A stretch of 64,000 bases of DNA from DATIRA01 sp963766505 (lineage in GTDB: Bacteria > Pseudomonadota > Gammaproteobacteria > Steroidobacterales > Steroidobacteraceae). Shown in pieces: positions 25,243-33,405 of this stretch. The notes under the pieces were generated by a model. It did no database searches, was not told where the DNA came from, and saw only the letters and a program-made list of their open reading frames with translations. Position 1 is the stretch's first letter. Every line of letters starts with the position of its first letter. Both the position numbers and the translations under genes were made by a program. The DNA lies in contig CAVYAL010000010.1 in NCBI GenBank assembly GCA_963766505.1, positions 1 to 64,000 on the forward strand, given 5' to 3'.

Positions 25243-26154
25243 TTACTCGCGCAGCAGGCCGGTTTCGATCCGGCCCCGCGCGTCCATCGCGCCGCGCAGC
25301 ATCCCGTCCGAGTTGAACGGCATCGCGATCCGGCCGTCCCGCCCGATCGCAATCACTCCTCCCGACCCGCCCATCCGCGCCAGCTGGCCGAGTACCACCT
25401 CGTCGGCAGCCTCCTGTACGCCCAATCCTCGATAGCGGATCAACGCGGCGATCTCGTGGGCCACTACGGCACGGATGAAGAACTCACCGTGCCCGGTCGC
25501 CGAGACCGCGCAGCAGTCGTTCGCCGCATAGGTGCCCGCGCCGATGATCGGCGAATCTCCGACGCGTCCCCAGCGCTTGCCGGTGGTGCCGCCGGTGGAG
25601 GTGGCCGCGGCGAGGTTGCCTTCGGAATCGAGTGCGACGGCCCCGACCGTGCCGGTCAGCGACTCGATGCCTTGCGGCAGCTCGCCGCGCAGCGTCTGCT
25701 CGAGCTCGAGCCTGCGGCGCTCGGTCGCGAAATGGCTGTTCGGCACCGGCGCGATGCCTTGCTCCAGCGCGAACTCCTCGGCGCCGGTACTCGCCAGCAT
25801 CACGTGCGGCGATCGCTCCATCACCAGCCGCGCGAGCTCGATGGGGCTGCGCACGTGACGTACGCCCGCGACCGCCCCGGCTCGAAGGTCGCGGCCGTCC
25901 ATCAGCGAGGCGTCGAGCTCGTGCTGGCCGCTCGCCGCGAGCACGGCGCCGCGACCGGCGTTGAACAGCGGGTTGTCCTCGAGTTCGCGGACTGCCGCGA
26001 CGACTGCGTCCAGCGCCGGGCCGCCCGAGTCGAGAATCGTGAAGCCGGCGATCAGCGCCGATTCGAGCCCGCGCCGAAAGGCGCTCGCGCCCTCTGGAGT
26101 CAGGTCGTCGGCGCTGAGCTTTCCCGCGCCTCCATGGACGGCGATGGCATGCAT
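25243..26154 (-). CDS. iaaA: isoaspartyl peptidase / plant-type L-asparaginase
   Basis: N-terminal nucleophile hydrolase that splits isoaspartyl dipeptides and asparagine. 303 residues from the ATG at 26154, starting MHAIAVHGGAGKL as the family does. Autocleavage leaves the catalytic Thr at the start of TVGAVALDSEGNLAAATSTGG (preceded by ESLTG). GDSPIIGAGTYA and the closing family segments are present. Autoprocessed into alpha and beta subunits. Role in clearing damaged proteins and asparagine supply. An upstream in-frame ATG at 26202 is rejected as it adds 16 non-family residues. Confidence 0.92.
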   Translation of the reverse strand: MHAIAVHGGAGKLSADDLTPEGASAFRRGLESALIAGFTILDSGGPALDAVVAAVRELEDNPLFNAGRGAVLAASGQHELDASLMDGRDLRAGAVAGVRHVRSPIELARLVMERSPHVMLASTGAEEFALEQGIAPVPNSHFATERRRLELEQTLRGELPQGIESLTGTVGAVALDSEGNLAAATSTGGTTGKRWGRVGDSPIIGAGTYAANDCCAVSATGHGEFFIRAVVAHEIAALIRYRGLGVQEAADEVVLGQLARMGGSGGVIAIGRDGRIAMPFNSDGMLRGAMDARGRIETGLLRE

Positions 26155-26260
26155 CTGGATACTCCGCGGGCTGCTGACAGGGCGCCCGGACCGGCCTAGC
26201 ATGCCATCCCGGAATGGCCCCCGCTGGCTGGCGTCAATTTACGAACCGGAGGATCGATCA

Positions 26261-26461
26261 ATGAAGGTGAACGTTGGTGGAGTGGATCGCGTGCTGCGCA
26301 TCGTCGTGGGACTCGCGCTGCTGTCGCTGTTTTTCCTGCTGGAAGGCAACGCGCGTTACTGGGGCCTCGTCGGGTTGGTGCCGCTGATGACCGGGCTGTT
26401 CCGGGTCTGTCCCGCCTATTCGCTGTTCGGGATCAGCACCTGCCCGATGAACAAGGCCTGA
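26261..26461 (+). CDS. DUF2892 family inner-membrane protein
   Basis: 66 residues, two membrane segments (VLRIVVGLALLSLFFLL and WGLVGLVPLMTGLF), MKVNVGGVDR at the N-terminus and the RVCPAYSLFGISTCP cysteine motif at the end, all typical of DUF2892 proteins such as those fused to rhodanese in YgaP. Strong GGAGGA ribosome binding site. The two conserved cysteines suggest a sulfur or redox-related role, unproven. Monocistronic and convergent with trxC across a REP array. Confidence 0.88.
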   Translation: MKVNVGGVDRVLRIVVGLALLSLFFLLEGNARYWGLVGLVPLMTGLFRVCPAYSLFGISTCPMNKA

Positions 26462-26473
26462 ACCTTACCCCGG

Positions 26474-26625
26474 CCCTCACCCCAACCCTCTCCCGCTGTC
26501 GCGGGAGAGGGAGCAGAGCCCTCACCCCAACCCTCTCCCGCTGTCGCGGGAGAGGGAGCGGAGCCTCATCCCGACCCTCTCCCGGCGAAGCCGGGAGAGG
26601 GTGCCCGAAGGGCGGGTGAGGGTCT
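26474..26625. repeat. REP-like array C, three units
   Basis: Three units of the CCCTCACCCC/CCCTCTCCCG hairpin family between the convergent 3' ends of the DUF2892 gene and trxC. Closes with TGCCCGAAGGGCGGGTGAGGGT, the same ending as array A. Confidence 0.9.
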
Positions 26626-26643
26626 GGGTGAGGGTCTCCCCAG

Positions 26644-27081
26644 TCAGCTGACCGCGGTCCTGAGCCAGCTCCGCAATGACATCGGATCCATCGCGCCCGG
26701 CTGGCGTGCGACCTCGCGACCGCCCTTGAACACCATCAGCGTCGGAATGCTGCGGATGCCGTAGCGTCCCGCGATGCCCTGCGCGAGGTCGGTGTTCAGC
26801 TTCGCGAAGCGCGCACCCGGCTCCATCTCGCTGGCCACCTGCTCGTAGGCCGGGGCCATCATCCGGCAGGGCGCGCACCACGGCGCCCAGAAGTCCACGA
26901 CCAGCGGCAGGTCGTTCTTCTTCAGGTGCGCATCGAAGCTCTGCTCGGTCAACTCGAAGGGGTTACCGTCGAAGAGCGGCGTATGGCAGCGCGGGCAGCG
27001 CGGCTGGTCACGCAAGCGCTCGGTCGGCACACGTACTGCGCCGGCGCAGTGCTGGCAGACGACCTGGCTGGACTGGGACAT
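26644..27081 (-). CDS. trxC: thioredoxin 2
   Basis: Cytoplasmic thioredoxin with an N-terminal zinc finger, 145 residues. Two CxxC zinc pairs (CQHC and CPRC) within the first 35 residues, then a thioredoxin fold with active site WCAPC and the cis-Pro in RSIPTLMVF. It reduces protein disulfides and is induced by oxidative stress in E. coli. The ATG at 27081 is preferred over 27087 because GGAG is then six bases upstream. Confidence 0.95.
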   Translation of the reverse strand: MSQSSQVVCQHCAGAVRVPTERLRDQPRCPRCHTPLFDGNPFELTEQSFDAHLKKNDLPLVVDFWAPWCAPCRMMAPAYEQVASEMEPGARFAKLNTDLAQGIAGRYGIRSIPTLMVFKGGREVARQPGAMDPMSLRSWLRTAVS

Positions 27082-27237
27082 GGGCATCTCCGGATTCGAA
27101 TGTCGGTGCTCGAGGCGGAAGATTGGGGCTCGCGTAGCCGGCTGCAAGCCCGGGCGCCCTTGTGTCCGCGCCGCTCGCCACCACCTTGGGTCCTATGCGG
27201 CGGCCCGCAGCCCAGATCGCGGGGTTAGAGTAACGCC

Positions 27238-28203
27238 ATGCAATTCAAGGATTACTACGAGGTCATGGGCGTGGCGCGCGACGCCAGCCAGGACGAGATC
27301 AAGCGTGCCTACCGCAAGCTCGCCCGCAAGTTTCACCCGGACGTCAGCAAGGAAAAGGACGCCGAGGAGAAGTTCAAGGAGCTGCAGGAGGCCTACGAGG
27401 TCCTGAAGGACCCGGAGAAGCGGGCGGCCTACGACCAGCTGGGCGCGAACTGGCGCTCCGGCCAGGAGTTCCGGCCGCCGCCGGACTGGGGCACCGGTTT
27501 CGAGCACTCGCGCAGGCCCGGCGGGGGCCGCTTCGAGGACGCCGCCCAGTTCAGCGATTTCTTCTCCGAGCTGTTCGGCGCGCGCAGCCCCTTCGGTTCG
27601 GCGCGCGGCACAGGCACGGGCTCGCAGCGCGGCTTCGCGGCGGCCGGCCAGGACCACGTCGCCCGGATCGAGGTCGACCTGCAGGACGCCTATCGCGGCG
27701 GCACGCGCAGCATCGAGCTGAGGACGCCCGAACTCACGCCCGACGGGCATGTAGTGGTCAGGCCGCGTACGCTGAAGGTCTCGATTCCTGCCGGCGTCAC
27801 CGAAGGCCAGCAGATCCGCCTGGCCGGGCAGGGCAGCCCGGGTGTCGGCGGTGGCCCGCCCGGAGACCTGTATCTCGAGGTGCACGTGAAGCCCCATCAC
27901 ATGTTCGAACTCGACGGCCGCGACGTTACGCTGAGCCTGCCGGTCGCCCCCTGGGAGGCGGGCCTAGGCGAAACGGTCTCGGTGCCGACGCTGGGCGGGA
28001 ACGTCGAGATGAAGCTGCCGGCCGGCGCACGCGCCGGCCAGAAGCTGCGCCTGCGCGGTCGCGGCCTGCCGGGGAATCCCCCGGGCGACCAGTACGTCGT
28101 GCTCAGGATCGTGCTGCCCCCGGACAGCCCCGCGGCGCGCTCGGCCTACGAGCGCATGAAGCAGGAGGTTCCGTTCGATCCGCGAGCGGAACTCCGCAAA
28201 TAG
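27238..28203 (+). CDS. cbpA: DnaJ-like co-chaperone CbpA
   Basis: Hsp40 co-chaperone stimulating DnaK ATPase. 321 residues: J domain (5-70) with HPD in KFHPDVSK, a Gly/Phe-rich linker, no zinc-finger domain, and the two C-terminal substrate-binding beta domains (VARIEVDLQDAYRGGTRSIEL and VTLSLPVAPWEAGLGETV). CbpA proteins also bind DNA in E. coli. Followed 12 bases later by its modulator cbpM. Confidence 0.92.
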   Translation: MQFKDYYEVMGVARDASQDEIKRAYRKLARKFHPDVSKEKDAEEKFKELQEAYEVLKDPEKRAAYDQLGANWRSGQEFRPPPDWGTGFEHSRRPGGGRFEDAAQFSDFFSELFGARSPFGSARGTGTGSQRGFAAAGQDHVARIEVDLQDAYRGGTRSIELRTPELTPDGHVVVRPRTLKVSIPAGVTEGQQIRLAGQGSPGVGGGPPGDLYLEVHVKPHHMFELDGRDVTLSLPVAPWEAGLGETVSVPTLGGNVEMKLPAGARAGQKLRLRGRGLPGNPPGDQYVVLRIVLPPDSPAARSAYERMKQEVPFDPRAELRK

Positions 28204-28215
28204 CCTGGGCCCGAG

Positions 28216-28539
28216 ATGAGCATGGAAAACGAACGCATCCTGGTGGGACAGCTGCTCGACGAATCGGCATGGCTGGAGTTCGGCGAGTTCTGCACGCAGC
28301 TGCACGTCGAGCGCAGCTGGGTCGTGGAACTCGTGGACGCCGGCGTGATCGAGCCGAAGGGCGCAGAGCCCGAAGCCTGGCGTTTCCCGGCCAGCGCGTT
28401 GCTGCGCGCACGCGCCACGTCGCGGCTGGTCGAGGACCTCGGTGTCAACCTCGAGGCGGCGGCGCTGATCCTCGACCTGCTGGAGGAGCGCCGGCAGCTG
28501 GAGTTCCGCCTGCGCCAGCTCGAGCGGCTGCTGGGCTGA
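28216..28539 (+). CDS. cbpM: chaperone modulator CbpM
   Basis: 107-residue MerR-like winged-helix protein that binds the J domain of CbpA and inhibits its chaperone and DNA-binding activities. The HTH portion reads LLDESAWLEFGEFCTQLHVERSWVVELVDAGVIEP, with a coiled C-terminal helix LEERRQLEFRLRQLERLL. Assigned largely from its position in an operon directly after cbpA plus the MerR-like shape. Confidence 0.88.
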   Translation: MSMENERILVGQLLDESAWLEFGEFCTQLHVERSWVVELVDAGVIEPKGAEPEAWRFPASALLRARATSRLVEDLGVNLEAAALILDLLEERRQLEFRLRQLERLLG

Positions 28540-28542
28540 GCC

Positions 28543-29568
28543 TCAGGCGATCGCCGCGCCGAGCATCCGGCCGATCAGCCAGGTGACCGCGCCGGCGCCG
28601 CCGCCGATCAGCACCATCCGCAATCCGCCGCGCAGCGCATTGCGTCCGGTGAACAGGCTCAGCGTCGCGCCGACCGCGAACAACGCGATGCCGGCCAGCC
28701 CGGCAGACACCAGCACCGTGCGCTCGCCGCCCCAGCCGAGCAGGAACGGCAGCAGCGGCAAGGCCGCACCGGCGGCGAACGCGACGAACGAGAACGTCGC
28801 GGCTCCCCAGGGCGAGCCGAGGTCGTCCGGGTTCAGGCCGAGTTCCTCGCGGGCCAGCGCATCGAGCGCCGCCGACTCGTTCTTGACGAGTTCGCGGGTG
28901 ATCCTGCGCGCCTCATCGAGCTCCATGCCGCGCGTCTCGTAGATCAGTGCCAGCTCCTCGGCTTCCTCCTCGGGATACTCCCGGAGCTCGTCGCGCTCCA
29001 GACCGATCTGGTACTCGAACATCTCGCGCTGTGAGCGCACCGATACATACTCTCCCGCGGCCATCGACAGCGCGCCGGCCAGCAGGCCAGCTACGCCGCT
29101 GGTGATTACGAATTCCGTTGATGCAGCCGCTCCTGCCACGCCCATGATCAGGCTCGTGTTGGAGACCAGGCCGTCGTTGACGCCGAACACGGCGGCGCGG
29201 AGATTTCCGCCACCGCGGCCCTTGTGCCGGTCGCCGAAGTCCGACACCGATCTCGGCATCGGGTGACCGGCCGGCGGCCGCGAATCGTAGGCAGAGAGCC
29301 CGCGGACCTTGATTGCGGCCAGCACCGGCCGGATGCGTCGCGGGCCGAGCGTTCTCGCCAGCGCCGCGACGAGCCGTACGCGCAGGCCGGGCGCGAAGTC
29401 GGCGGGTGGAGTCGCGCTGCCGGCGCGCCAGGTGTCTGCCTGGCGCTCGGCGGCGGCAGCGAGCTTCTCATAGAGGCGGGCGATGCCGGCGTCGGGCTCG
29501 CATTCCGCAAGCTGGCGGTAGAGCCAGGCGGACCGCTTCTCCTCCAGCCAGCTTTCCGCGCCGCTCAA
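28543..29568 (-). CDS. VIT1/CCC1 family transporter with N-terminal ferritin-like domain
   Basis: 341 residues. The first about 95 residues are helical and ferritin/rubrerythrin-like (WLYRQLAECEPDAGIARLYEKLAAAAERQADTW, with Glu residues suited to iron binding). The rest is the VIT family: DRHKGRGGGNLRAAVFGVNDGLVSNTSLIMGV, AGEYVSVRSQREMFEYQI, and the C-terminal helices. Plant and yeast relatives move Fe2+ or Mn2+ out of the cytosol. The start overlaps the preceding receiver gene by 4 bases (ATGA). Iron/manganese handling is inferred from the family. Confidence 0.88.
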   Translation of the reverse strand: MSGAESWLEEKRSAWLYRQLAECEPDAGIARLYEKLAAAAERQADTWRAGSATPPADFAPGLRVRLVAALARTLGPRRIRPVLAAIKVRGLSAYDSRPPAGHPMPRSVSDFGDRHKGRGGGNLRAAVFGVNDGLVSNTSLIMGVAGAAASTEFVITSGVAGLLAGALSMAAGEYVSVRSQREMFEYQIGLERDELREYPEEEAEELALIYETRGMELDEARRITRELVKNESAALDALAREELGLNPDDLGSPWGAATFSFVAFAAGAALPLLPFLLGWGGERTVLVSAGLAGIALFAVGATLSLFTGRNALRGGLRMVLIGGGAGAVTWLIGRMLGAAIA

Positions 29569-29975
29569 ACGTGCACGATGTGTCCGGAGCGGCCGAGCAG
29601 CTTCTGTACGTGCTTCAGCACCGCCACGTCCACGTAGGGTTTCTCGATGAAGTCGGTGGCACCTTCGCGCATCGCGGCCACGGCCGTCGGCACGTCGGAT
29701 TCGTCCGCGAGCAGGATCACCGGGACGTCTTCACCGGCGGTGCGCAGCCGTCGCAGCAGTTCGAGCCCCGACATGCCCGGAAGCAGCAGGTCCACGACCA
29801 GGCAGCCGAAATCGCGCCGTCCGGGCGCGAGCAGGAAGCTCTCGGCGCTGTCGAACGTGGACACGTCGACGCCCAGCCGGCGCAGCAAGGCACTCAGCCC
29901 CTTGCGGGTGACGGGATCGGGGTCGATGACTCCGACGTTGGTCGGAGTGTCCTGTTGTGCCGGCGGTTCTGTCAT
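29565..29975 (-). CDS. stand-alone response-regulator receiver domain
   Basis: 136 residues, a CheY-like fold with FixJ-type sequence. Phosphoacceptor Asp62 in CLVVDLLLPGMSG and Lys112 in DFIEKPY are present; the usual Thr/Ser switch residue is replaced by Ala90 (ILLADESD). No output domain. It overlaps the VIT transporter gene by 4 bases and lies downstream of the FixLJ-like pair at 30181-32366, separated by about 200 bases with a GCAG-rich inverted repeat. It may act as a phosphate sink or adaptor; the partner kinase is unknown. Confidence 0.85.
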   Translation of the reverse strand: MTEPPAQQDTPTNVGVIDPDPVTRKGLSALLRRLGVDVSTFDSAESFLLAPGRRDFGCLVVDLLLPGMSGLELLRRLRTAGEDVPVILLADESDVPTAVAAMREGATDFIEKPYVDVAVLKHVQKLLGRSGHIVHV

Positions 29976-30119
29976 TGCGAGGTGCGACCACGGTTTCAGC
30001 CGACGACAGCGGGGCCGCAGGGAGGATCTGTTGCGGCGGCTGGTCCGGCGAGCCGTGGTCGCTGGGGAACGAGTGTTCCCGCCGACCCGGGAGCGGAGAA
30101 TCGGGACTTATACCTAAAA

Positions 30120-30175
30120 ATGCAGCGCTAAATCGCAGCTTTGCTGCAGCAGCCGCGCTGCAGCGCAGCAGCCGG
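30120..30175. repeat. GCTGC-rich inverted repeat cluster
   Basis: Several overlapping inverted copies of GCAGC/GCTGC (for example CGCAGCTTTGCTGCAGC) directly after the FixJ-like gene's stop on the minus strand, followed by GCATTTTTAGG in that orientation. It may serve as a weak terminator for the two-component operon. Confidence 0.4.
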
Positions 30176-30180
30176 CCGCT

Positions 30181-30804
30181 TCAGGCCTCGGGCCGCTCGA
30201 CCTCGAGCACCATGCGCACGAGGTGGGCGAGCGAATGAGCCTCCATCTTCTCCATCACGCGCGCTCGGTGGATCTCGACCGTGCGCTGGCTCAGGTTCAG
30301 GTCGCCGGCAATGACCTTGTTCGCCTTGCCGGCGACGACGAGGTCGAGCACCTCGCGCTCGCGCGGCGTCAGCGAATCGAGCCGCTTGCGGATCATGTTG
30401 CGCTCCGCGAGCATCCTGCGGCTTCCCGCGTCCTTCTCGAGCGCCTGGTTGATCCGGTCGAGCAGGTCCTGGTCGCGGAACGGCTTCTGGATGAAATCGA
30501 CCGCGCCGGCCTGCATCGCCTCGACCGCCATCGGCACGTCGCCATGGCCGGTGATGAAGATGATCGGCAGGATCGAGTGGTGCTCGTTCAGTTTCTGCTG
30601 CAGTTCGAGTCCGCTCATGCCCGGCATGCGGATGTCGAGCACCAGGCAGCCCGGGTGATCGTCCCGACTCGCATCGAGGAACTCCTGCGCGGACTCGTAC
30701 ACCTCGACCGGCAGGCCAACCGACTTGAGAAGCATCCTGAGCGAGTCCCGAACTGCGGCGTCGTCGTCGACGACGAAAACGGTCGGCTTCGTTTCCTTGA
30801 TCAC
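30181..30804 (-). CDS. FixJ-like response regulator (receiver + LuxR HTH)
   Basis: 207 residues: receiver domain with acidic pocket VVDDDAAVRDSLRMLL, phosphoacceptor Asp57 in CLVLDIRMPGMSG, Thr in IFITGHGDVPMAVEAMQAGA, Lys in FIQKPF; linker; then a GerE/LuxR helix-turn-helix (LTPREREVLDLVVAGKANKVIA...LSQRTVEIHRARVMEKM). Same architecture as FixJ/TodT. Its start overlaps the stop of the kinase gene (ATGA), so the pair is co-translated. Predicted transcription activator, perhaps of oxygen-responsive genes. Confidence 0.9.
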   Translation of the reverse strand: MIKETKPTVFVVDDDAAVRDSLRMLLKSVGLPVEVYESAQEFLDASRDDHPGCLVLDIRMPGMSGLELQQKLNEHHSILPIIFITGHGDVPMAVEAMQAGAVDFIQKPFRDQDLLDRINQALEKDAGSRRMLAERNMIRKRLDSLTPREREVLDLVVAGKANKVIAGDLNLSQRTVEIHRARVMEKMEAHSLAHLVRMVLEVERPEA

Positions 30805-32366
30805 TCATCTTCTCCCGTAGCGTCCGGCGAGGCCGGCACAGTGAAGTGAAATCTCGCGCCGCGCCCCTCGTTCGGAGTGTGCCACAGCCGTCCGCCATGG
30901 GCCCGGACGATCGAGCGGCTGATTGCGAGCCCGAGGCCCGTGCCGCCCGACTTGGTCGTGAAGAACGGATTGAACAGGTGATCGGTCGCTTCAGGGTCGA
31001 GGCCGGGGCCACGGTCCGACACGGTGATCTCGATCTCGCGCTCGCCCGAGCGCCGGGCGGTCAGCACGACCTCGCGGTCGTTTTCCTCGGCCTCGGCCAG
31101 TGCGTCGATCGCATTGCGCACCAGGTTGAGCACGACCTGCTGCAGCTGGATCGGGTCCGCATAGACGGTGGGAACCCTGCCCTCGGACTCGATGCGGAGC
31201 TGGATGTTGTGCAGCCGCGCATCCGGCTCCGCGAGCGTCCGCAGGTCCTCGAGCAGCCGGCGGCAATCCACCGGCTCGCGCGTCACCTCGCGGTTCTTCA
31301 CGAAATTGCGCAGCCGTCGGATGACCTCGCCTGCCCGCAGCGCCTGTGAGTTGATCTGCTCCAGCGCCGCGAGCACTTCCTCGTGGTCCGGTGCCGGCTG
31401 GCTCATCAGGCGACGGCAGGCCTGCGCGTAGGTGGCGATCGCCGCGAGCGGCTGGTTGATCTCGTGCGCGAGGCCGGCGGCCATCTCGCCCATCGTCGAG
31501 AGTCTGCTGAAATGGGTCAGGCGCTCCTGCAGCTGCCGCGCTTCCTCCTCGGCGTACCGGCGGTCGGTGACGTCGTGGATCGTGCCGACGTATTTCTCGA
31601 TCCGCTCGTCGGCGCCGCGCACGGCCTGCGCGATGTGATGCAGGTGCCGCAGTCGGCCGTCGGGGAGCACGACACGATATTCGATGTCGAGCGGCCTGAG
31701 CGTGGCATCCATCGCGTCGAAGCCTTCCTCCAGCCGCTTTCGATCGCCCGGGTGGACCCAGTCCCTGAGGTAGGTCTCGCGGTCGACGGAGCCCTGCTCC
31801 GGGGGCAGTTCCAGGATGCGCCGCAGCTGGGGGGACAGGTAGTCCTTCGCCCGCCCATCCGGGTGCAGGACGTAGTTGCCGAGATTGGCGAGTTCCTGGG
31901 CGAGCCGCAGCTCGGTCTCGCTGCGGCGCAGCCTGTCCTCGGCCTCGCGACGCAACGTGATGTCACGGATGAAACCTACGAACCGGGGCGGGTCGATCCC
32001 GCCCACTTCGCCGACCGCCAGTTCGCAGGGAAACACGCTGCCGTCCTTGCGACGTGCCCTCACTTCCCGCCCGATGCCGATGATGCGCGGCTGGCCGGTA
32101 CTCGAGTAGCGGCTCATGTACCCGTCGTGCTCCGAGCGATAGGGCTCGGGCATCAGTTCCCGGACGTTGAGGCCGACGATCTCCTCCGGTGCGTAACCGA
32201 ACATCCTCTCGGCGGAGAGGCTGAAATGCTGGATCGTGCCTTCGTGATCGATCACCAGGATCGCATCCACGGCGGCGTCGAGAATGGCCTGGAACTCGAG
32301 CTCAGGCGGCGTGGGACCCGCCGGCGCGGTCGTGGAATGGCGATGCTGGGGGGTCGCTCTGGGCAT
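30801..32366 (-). CDS. FixL-like PAS sensor histidine kinase
   Basis: 521 residues, no membrane segments. PAS-1 (about 22-145) is strongly FixL-like: LMPEPYRSEHDGYMSRYSST with His80 and RIIGIGREVRARRKDG with Arg100, spaced as the heme-ligating His200 and oxygen-sensing Arg220 of Bradyrhizobium FixL. A second PAS/PAC region (about 146-275) follows, then HisKA with the phospho-His in GEMAAGLAHEINQPL and an HATPase_c domain (NLVRNAIDAL, DRGPGLDP, GGTGLGLAIS). Chosen start is ATG 32366. Heme binding is plausible but unproven, since non-heme relatives share the HDGY motif. Confidence 0.85.
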   Translation of the reverse strand: MPRATPQHRHSTTAPAGPTPPELEFQAILDAAVDAILVIDHEGTIQHFSLSAERMFGYAPEEIVGLNVRELMPEPYRSEHDGYMSRYSSTGQPRIIGIGREVRARRKDGSVFPCELAVGEVGGIDPPRFVGFIRDITLRREAEDRLRRSETELRLAQELANLGNYVLHPDGRAKDYLSPQLRRILELPPEQGSVDRETYLRDWVHPGDRKRLEEGFDAMDATLRPLDIEYRVVLPDGRLRHLHHIAQAVRGADERIEKYVGTIHDVTDRRYAEEEARQLQERLTHFSRLSTMGEMAAGLAHEINQPLAAIATYAQACRRLMSQPAPDHEEVLAALEQINSQALRAGEVIRRLRNFVKNREVTREPVDCRRLLEDLRTLAEPDARLHNIQLRIESEGRVPTVYADPIQLQQVVLNLVRNAIDALAEAEENDREVVLTARRSGEREIEITVSDRGPGLDPEATDHLFNPFFTTKSGGTGLGLAISRSIVRAHGGRLWHTPNEGRGARFHFTVPASPDATGEDE

Positions 32367-32553
32367 GTTCTCGGTGGAGGCGCTCGAAACCCGTAATGCT
32401 AAGTGATTGGTGGCAGCTGTAGTAGGTATTACAGGAAAGACAGCTATGCACGCCTGCGAATTTCGCCCGCCGGCCGGGGGGCGGACAATAAGCCTAAGGC
32501 CTCGAGAAGGCCGTTTTGAGAGTGCCAATGAAGGGGAAACCCGGGAGGGCGCC

Positions 32554-32991
32554 ATGAGACTGACACGCTGGGAACCGTTCCGTGAGATGGACGAGCTCCT
32601 GAAGGGCTTCACGCCGCTGTTCGGCCGCCTGCCGGCCGCGAGGATGGGCGAAGCCGAGTTCGAATTCCTGCCGCCGGCCGACATCGTCGAGCGCGAGAAG
32701 GAGTACCTGATCAAGATCGACCTGCCGGACGTCAAGAAGGAGGACGTCAAGGTGCTGTTCGAGGACGGGATGCTCACGATCAAGGGTGAGCGGAAAGTCG
32801 AGAAGGAGGTCAAGGGCGAGAAGATGCACCGGACCGAACGGATGTTCGGCGCCTTCGAACGCAGCTTCGCGCTGCCCGAGGACGTCGACGCCGAGAAGAT
32901 CCGCGCCGAGTCGAAGGATGGGGTGCTGCTGCTCTTCCTGCCGAGGACCGGAGCACCGAAGCACCGGCCGCTGGAGATCGCGATCCACTAG
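32554..32991 (+). CDS. small heat-shock protein Hsp20
   Basis: 145 residues, alpha-crystallin domain (about 38-135) with LPPADIVEREKEYLIKIDLPDVKKEDVKV and the C-terminal GVLLLFLPR. ATP-independent holdase that binds unfolding proteins. Good GGGAGG site before the ATG at 32554. Divergent from the FixL-like kinase; the 187-base region between them holds both promoters but no clear heat-shock element was seen. Confidence 0.92.
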   Translation: MRLTRWEPFREMDELLKGFTPLFGRLPAARMGEAEFEFLPPADIVEREKEYLIKIDLPDVKKEDVKVLFEDGMLTIKGERKVEKEVKGEKMHRTERMFGAFERSFALPEDVDAEKIRAESKDGVLLLFLPRTGAPKHRPLEIAIH

Positions 32992-33069
32992 GCACAGGCC
33001 ACTGTGCCGCGCTTACGGGCCCTCTTCCGCGGAGGCGGGGAGGGCCTGTTGGCTCAGGGGCTAGTGCAA

Positions 33070-33125
33070 GAAGCGGGTAGTGACTAGCGGGTAGCGGATA
33101 GTGAAGGAGCCCGAGCGCTCTGCTC
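33070..33125. repeat. TAG-rich repeat, left copy of an inverted pair
   Basis: Contains GCGGGTAGTGACTAGCGG followed by GTAGCGGATAGTGAAGGAGC and CCGAGCGCTC. The complementary version lies at 36175-36240, so the two face each other across 3.1 kb. A related copy occurs at 52287-52461. Confidence 0.75.
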
Positions 33126-33128
33126 GGC

Positions 33129-33225
33129 AGCTACCCGCCGATCCTGATCCCGAAGCACGAGCGTCGCTTCACCGGCTTCGACGACTGGATCATCGCGAGG
33201 TACGCCCGCGGCAAGCAGCCAGTCG
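33129..33225 (+). pseudogene. fragment of an IS256-family transposase
   Basis: One frame encodes YPPILIPKHERRFTGFDDWI followed by IARYARGKQP. This corresponds to the Y-x-P-x-L-I-P-K-H-x-R-R-x-x-G-F-D-x-x-I-I-x-x-Y-A-R-G motif of IS256 (mutator-type) transposases. It starts right at the end of the TAG-rich repeat and loses similarity after about 30 residues. No terminal repeats or remaining catalytic residues. Confidence 0.7.
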
Positions 33226-33405
33226 CTCAATCTGCTCGAGGCCCAGCTTGCCTTTCGTGCCCCGCCCCTCGCGCGAGGACTGGCTGCGCACGGAGACCGC
33301 GGCAGTCGCCGCGGTCTCCTTGTCTCCGGGCGCGGGTCTTCGACCCGCGCCGACGGCCCTCCGCCGAGCCACGCGCCCGGCCTCAGCCACCCTCAGGTGG
33401 CTGGC
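33226..33405. other. tandem hairpins after the IS256 fragment
   Basis: Two strong hairpins stand next to each other: GGAGACCGCGG/CCGCGGTCTCC (33292-33319) and GCGCGGGTC/GACCCGCGC (33330-33350). They lie at the 3' side of the leftward gene at 33406 and may terminate transcription from either side. No coding sequence seen. Confidence 0.5.
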
